NCBI GenBank assembly: GCA_026129185.1
Contig: JAHCIO010000004.1
Location: 62,001 to 126,000, forward strand
Direction of reading: 5' to 3'
From: Promineifilum sp019695075
Lineage (GTDB): Bacteria > Chloroflexota > Anaerolineae > Promineifilales > Promineifilaceae
DNA: 64,000 bases
The notes beneath the pieces are model-generated. The model was given only the letters and a program-made list of their open reading frames with translations, made no database searches and was not told the origin of the DNA. Positions within the stretch are counted from its first letter, which is position 1. Every line of letters starts with the position of its first letter. Of the stretch, positions 61,355 to 64,000 are shown piece after piece. Made by a program: the position numbers and the translations under genes.

Positions 61355-62296
61355 ATGATCCCCTTCGCCGGCGTGCGCCTGGGCCACGCCACACACCCTG
61401 AGTATCCCACCGGTTGCACAGTCTTTCTCTGCCCGTCGGGCACGTTCGGCAGTGTCGAGGCGCGCGGCCCCGCGCCCGGCAGCCGGGAGTTGGCTGTGCT
61501 GGCCCCGGACAAACCCGACGACAAGGAAGTGAACGCCGTCGTACTGACCGGCGGCAGCGCCTTTGGGCTGGCCACGGCCGACGGCGTCATGCGTTACCTG
61601 GCCGAACGCGGCATCGGCCACCCCACACCCATCCGCCCCGTGCCCATCGTGCCGGCGGCGGTGGTCTTCGACCTCTGGCCGGGCCGGTCGTTCACCCCCG
61701 ACGCGGCAATGGGCTACGCTGCCTGCGAGGCCGCGGCCGGCTACGAGGGCGAAATCGCCCAGGGCAACATCGGCGTTGGCGCGGGCGTGCTGGTGGGCAA
61801 GTGGGCCGGCTTCCAGTACATGATGAAGGGCGGCTTCGGCGTGGCCTCGCTGCGCGAGGCGGGCGTCGAGGTCGCCGCGGCGGCGGTCGTCAATGCCGTG
61901 GGCGATGTCGTCAACGCCGACGGTACGGTGTTGGCCGGGGCGCGCGACCCGGAAGGCGGCTGGATGGCCGAGCGCAATCCGCTGCGCTTCATCGACGAGA
62001 CTCGCTTGCCGCTGCCGGGCACGAACACGACGCTGGTCGTCGTGGCCACCGACGCCATCCTGACGCGCAACGAACTGGCCCGGCTGACCCATCAGGCCCA
62101 CAACGGCCTGGCCATCGCCGTGCGGCCGTCGCACACGCGCCACGACGGCGACGTGGCTTTCGCCCTGACGACGCGCCGCGTTGCGGCCCCGGTTACGCTG
62201 GTCGGCAATATGGCCGTCGCCGCGGTGTCGGAGGCGATTCGCAACGCCGTGCGCTTCGCCGCGTCCATCCCCGGCGTGCCTGGCCTGGCCGGCTAA
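61355..62296 (+). CDS. P1/DmpA-NylC family N-terminal-nucleophile peptidase
   Basis: The 313-residue protein belongs to the P1 (S58, DmpA/NylC) family, which self-cleaves to expose a Ser or Thr nucleophile. GTNTTLVVVATDA matches the NylC autocleavage site, so cleavage between Asn224 and Thr225 is expected. GNIGVGAGVLVGKW and the C-terminal SHTRHDGDVAFAL are also typical. Reactions in the family include removal of N-terminal residues and hydrolysis of small amides. I choose ATG 61355 (MIPFAGVRLGH); an upstream ATG at 61220 precedes the predicted transcription start. Confidence 0.85.
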   Translation: MIPFAGVRLGHATHPEYPTGCTVFLCPSGTFGSVEARGPAPGSRELAVLAPDKPDDKEVNAVVLTGGSAFGLATADGVMRYLAERGIGHPTPIRPVPIVPAAVVFDLWPGRSFTPDAAMGYAACEAAAGYEGEIAQGNIGVGAGVLVGKWAGFQYMMKGGFGVASLREAGVEVAAAAVVNAVGDVVNADGTVLAGARDPEGGWMAERNPLRFIDETRLPLPGTNTTLVVVATDAILTRNELARLTHQAHNGLAIAVRPSHTRHDGDVAFALTTRRVAAPVTLVGNMAVAAVSEAIRNAVRFAASIPGVPGLAG

Positions 62297-62308
62297 GCAT
62301 GCGTTCCT

Positions 62309-62872
62309 ATGGGTGTACAGATGAGTGAGATTGTCGCTGTGTTTGGTAGCTCCGCGCCCGCCCCGGATAGCGCGGCCTATCTTGAGGCGCGACGGCTGGG
62401 GCAGTTGTTGGCTGAGGCGGGCCTGACCGTGGCCACCGGCGGCTATGGCGGCACGATGGCCGCCGTCAGCCAGGGCGCGGCCGAGGCCGGCGGCCACGTC
62501 ATCGGTGTGACCGCCAACTATATAGAGCGCTACCGGCCGACGCCGCCTAACGAGTGGGTGGCTGAGGAGATTCGCTTCGACTCCCAGCGCGACCGGCTGC
62601 TGCACCTGGTCATGAACAACGACGCCATGATCGCCCTGCCGGGCGGCATCGGCACGCTGTCGGAGGTGGCGTTAGCCTGGAGCCTCTTGCAGACAGGCGA
62701 GCTGGCCGCCCGGCCGCTGGTGCTGCTCGGCCCGGTCTGGCGCGAGACGATTCGCACCTTCGCCCAGGCCGAAACCATCCGGCCGCGCGACCTCGACCTG
62801 CTTTACCTGGCCACGTCATCGGAGACGGCCGTAGCTTATGTCAAGCAAAGCCTGGTCGCCCGGCCGGCCTAG
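62309..62872 (+). CDS. LOG-family nucleotide phosphoribohydrolase
   Basis: The 187-residue protein has the LOG motif PGGIGTLSEV and the N-terminal nucleotide-binding GGYGGTMAAVSQGA. LOG enzymes release the base from nucleoside 5'-monophosphates, including cytokinin precursors, and were long annotated as lysine decarboxylases. Starts at ATG 62309 and 62321 are both possible. It lies 12 bases after the peptidase and 18 bases before the kinase. Confidence 0.88.
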   Translation: MGVQMSEIVAVFGSSAPAPDSAAYLEARRLGQLLAEAGLTVATGGYGGTMAAVSQGAAEAGGHVIGVTANYIERYRPTPPNEWVAEEIRFDSQRDRLLHLVMNNDAMIALPGGIGTLSEVALAWSLLQTGELAARPLVLLGPVWRETIRTFAQAETIRPRDLDLLYLATSSETAVAYVKQSLVARPA

Positions 62873-62890
62873 CCGCGGACACAGACGCTT

Positions 62891-63715
62891 ATGACCCCAA
62901 CGCGCGCCGAAATGAGCGATGTCCCGCCGCTCTTCCTGAAGCTGGGCGGTTCGTTGCTGACCGACAAGACGGCCACCGAGGCTCTGCGCGGCGCCGAACT
63001 GGCGCGGCTGGCCGAGGAGATCGCCGCGGCGCGGGCGGCGCGACCGGGCCAGCGTCTGGTGCTGGGCCACGGCAGCGGCTCTTTCGGGCACGTCGCCGCC
63101 GCGCGGCATGACACGCGGGCGGGGGTGGCCGGCGCGGACGCCTGGCTGGGCTTTGCCGCGGTCAGCGACGCCGCCGCGCGGCTGAACCGGCGCGTCGTCA
63201 GCGCGCTGCTGGCCGCCGGTGTGCCGGCCATCGGTCTGCCGCCATCGGCTTCGGCGGCCGTGGCCGACGGTGTGATTCAAGCGCTGGCGACCGGCCCGGT
63301 CGCGGCGGCCCTGGAAGCGGGGCTGCTGCCGGTGCTGTTTGGTGACGTGGCCTTCGACAGCGTCCGCGGTGGGACAATTGTCTCGACCGAGGAAGTGCTG
63401 GGCTATCTGGCCCACGACCTGCGGCCGGCATGGCTGCTGCTGGCCGGTGAGACGGCCGGCGTGCTCGACGCGGGCGGCCGTGTCGTGCCGCGCATCACCC
63501 GGGCGACGCTGCCCGCGCTGCTGCCCGCGCTGGGCGGCTCGCGCGGCACCGATGTCACCGGCGGCATGGCCACCAAGGTTACGTCCATGCTCGATCTGTC
63601 AGCGGCGCGGCCGGGGCTGCGCGTGCGCGTCTTTTCCGGTCTTGTTCCCGGCCTGCTAACCCGCCTGCTGCTTGCCCCCGACCTGCCGGAGGGAACCGAG
63701 TTGTCAGAGACGTGA
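62891..63715 (+). CDS. ipk: Isopentenyl phosphate kinase
   Basis: The 274-residue amino-acid-kinase-fold enzyme shows KLGGSLLTDK, GHGSGSFGH with the His that is diagnostic of isopentenyl phosphate kinases, LPVLFGDVAFD and DVTGGMATKV. It phosphorylates isopentenyl phosphate to isopentenyl diphosphate, the last step of the alternative mevalonate route known from archaea and some Chloroflexota. ATG 62912 (MSDVPPLF) is an alternative start. It is the last gene of a three-gene string. Confidence 0.92.
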   Translation: MTPTRAEMSDVPPLFLKLGGSLLTDKTATEALRGAELARLAEEIAAARAARPGQRLVLGHGSGSFGHVAAARHDTRAGVAGADAWLGFAAVSDAAARLNRRVVSALLAAGVPAIGLPPSASAAVADGVIQALATGPVAAALEAGLLPVLFGDVAFDSVRGGTIVSTEEVLGYLAHDLRPAWLLLAGETAGVLDAGGRVVPRITRATLPALLPALGGSRGTDVTGGMATKVTSMLDLSAARPGLRVRVFSGLVPGLLTRLLLAPDLPEGTELSET

Positions 63716-63776
63716 CACTCGTCACCTCTATTTGTGACATCTTTCACTAATAAACCTGTCTCTGTTTTGGCATAAT
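63714..63776 (+). promoter_or_regulatory. hoxE promoter with CRP/FNR-type activator site
   Basis: TTTGTGA, six bases, TCACTAA (63731-63750) is a near match to the perfect site at 11870-11889. A -10 element CATAAT lies at 63771-63776, putting the start point near 63783 and the site centre at about -42.5, the classic class II activator position. An additional GTGAC-actc-GTCAC inverted repeat lies just upstream (63714-63727). Confidence 0.65.
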
Positions 63777-63796
63777 GGTTTAGCTTGCGCTACCGC

Positions 63797-63897
63797 TCAG
63801 GTTGGCTCGTTTGTGCCCCGCGGCGGCCGACAGCCACCTGAAAACCCCGGTATGCCCCCGGACGGTCGAGACTGCCGCATCGCCTCCGTGGGGGAGC
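63797..63897 (+). promoter_or_regulatory. Structured 5' leader of hoxE
   Basis: The predicted transcript has about 128 bases before the ATG. A 10-bp stem with one bulge (TCAGGTTGGCT at 63797-63807 with AGCCACCTGA at 63832-63841) and a hairpin just before the ribosome binding site (CGCCTCC / GGGGGAGCG) are visible. It does not match a riboswitch class I know. Confidence 0.35.
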
Positions 63898-63910
63898 GAA
63901 CAGGAGAACT

Positions 63911-64000
63911 ATGCCACTGCGGAACGAGAAGGTCGATCCGCCCTCGGATGATAAGCGCTGGCGGATTGTTCAGGCCACCATGCAGCGGAACGGCTTTGAA
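63911..64000 (+). CDS. hoxE: HoxE/NuoE-like subunit, first 30 codons (cut by window edge)
   Basis: AGGAGA precedes ATG 63911. The visible 30 residues include DDKRWRIVQATMQRNGFE, which matches the N-terminal region of HoxE proteins just before their conserved ALIEVLH segment, and NuoE less closely. HoxE is the [2Fe-2S] subunit that opens the operons of bidirectional NAD(P)-linked hydrogenases. The rest of the operon lies outside the window, so hydrogenase versus NADH-dehydrogenase role cannot be settled here. Confidence 0.7.
   Translation, partial: MPLRNEKVDPPSDDKRWRIVQATMQRNGFE

Noticed and set aside
63783..63910. Cobalamin, molybdenum-cofactor or NiCo riboswitch before hoxE
   Set aside because: I could not match the conserved core sequences of these classes; only generic stems are visible.

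Overview
This is a high-G+C, gene-dense bacterial chromosome segment with 49 protein-coding genes that I can support, two of them cut by the window edges. I saw no tRNA, rRNA, CRISPR array or prophage. The gene repertoire points to a member of the Chloroflexota, probably an Anaerolineae/Ardenticatenia-like lineage: an isopentenyl phosphate kinase, a STAND ATPase fused to a SARP-type DNA-binding region, CpXC-domain and GAF-SpoIIE proteins, and many small intergenic palindromes. That placement is an inference from content, not a phylogeny. || Left part (1-16 kb): an ABC-F protein whose 5' leader carries an intrinsic terminator; a solute-binding lipoprotein; then a leftward eleven-gene operon (11779 down to 2830) for a membrane-bound, complex-I-like group 4 [NiFe] hydrogenase with its own maturation protease. 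Upstream lie a CRP/FNR-type site and a perfect palindrome. A glycosyltransferase, a FemAB/CelD-like acyltransferase and a GH13 amylase follow. || Middle (16-30 kb): a tRNA-editing deacylase, an S10 peptidase, and a tightly coupled M16 peptidase - CLC channel - GAF/SpoIIE phosphatase - inactive M16 partner operon. Next come acpS, a PIG-L deacetylase, an alpha/beta hydrolase and a 1076-residue STAND/SARP regulator. || 30-47 kb: a rightward acyl-CoA cluster (KAS III-like protein lacking two of three catalytic residues, three AMP-dependent acyl-CoA ligases, three alpha/beta hydrolases, a double-hotdog hydratase, a FabG-like reductase), followed by a complete branched-chain-amino-acid-type ABC importer. 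Together they look like uptake and CoA-dependent processing of an unidentified carboxylic acid or ester. || 47-64 kb: a heterodimeric ABC exporter with a MarR regulator, a DprE2/DprE1-like epimerase pair, an orphan MsmK/UgpC-type ATPase, a Ser/Thr kinase facing an FHA-winged-helix regulator, a CpXC protein, a histidine kinase, a P1/NylC-type peptidase, a LOG-family enzyme, isopentenyl phosphate kinase, and the first 30 codons of a HoxE-like hydrogenase/diaphorase subunit. The hoxE promoter carries a CRP/FNR-type site nearly identical to the one before the group 4 hydrogenase, suggesting a shared regulon. || A striking feature is several families of short palindromic or tandem repeats between genes. 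At least eight genes, and possibly nine, take their last codons and/or stop codon from these repeats, and two genes carry repeats in frame inside the reading frame.
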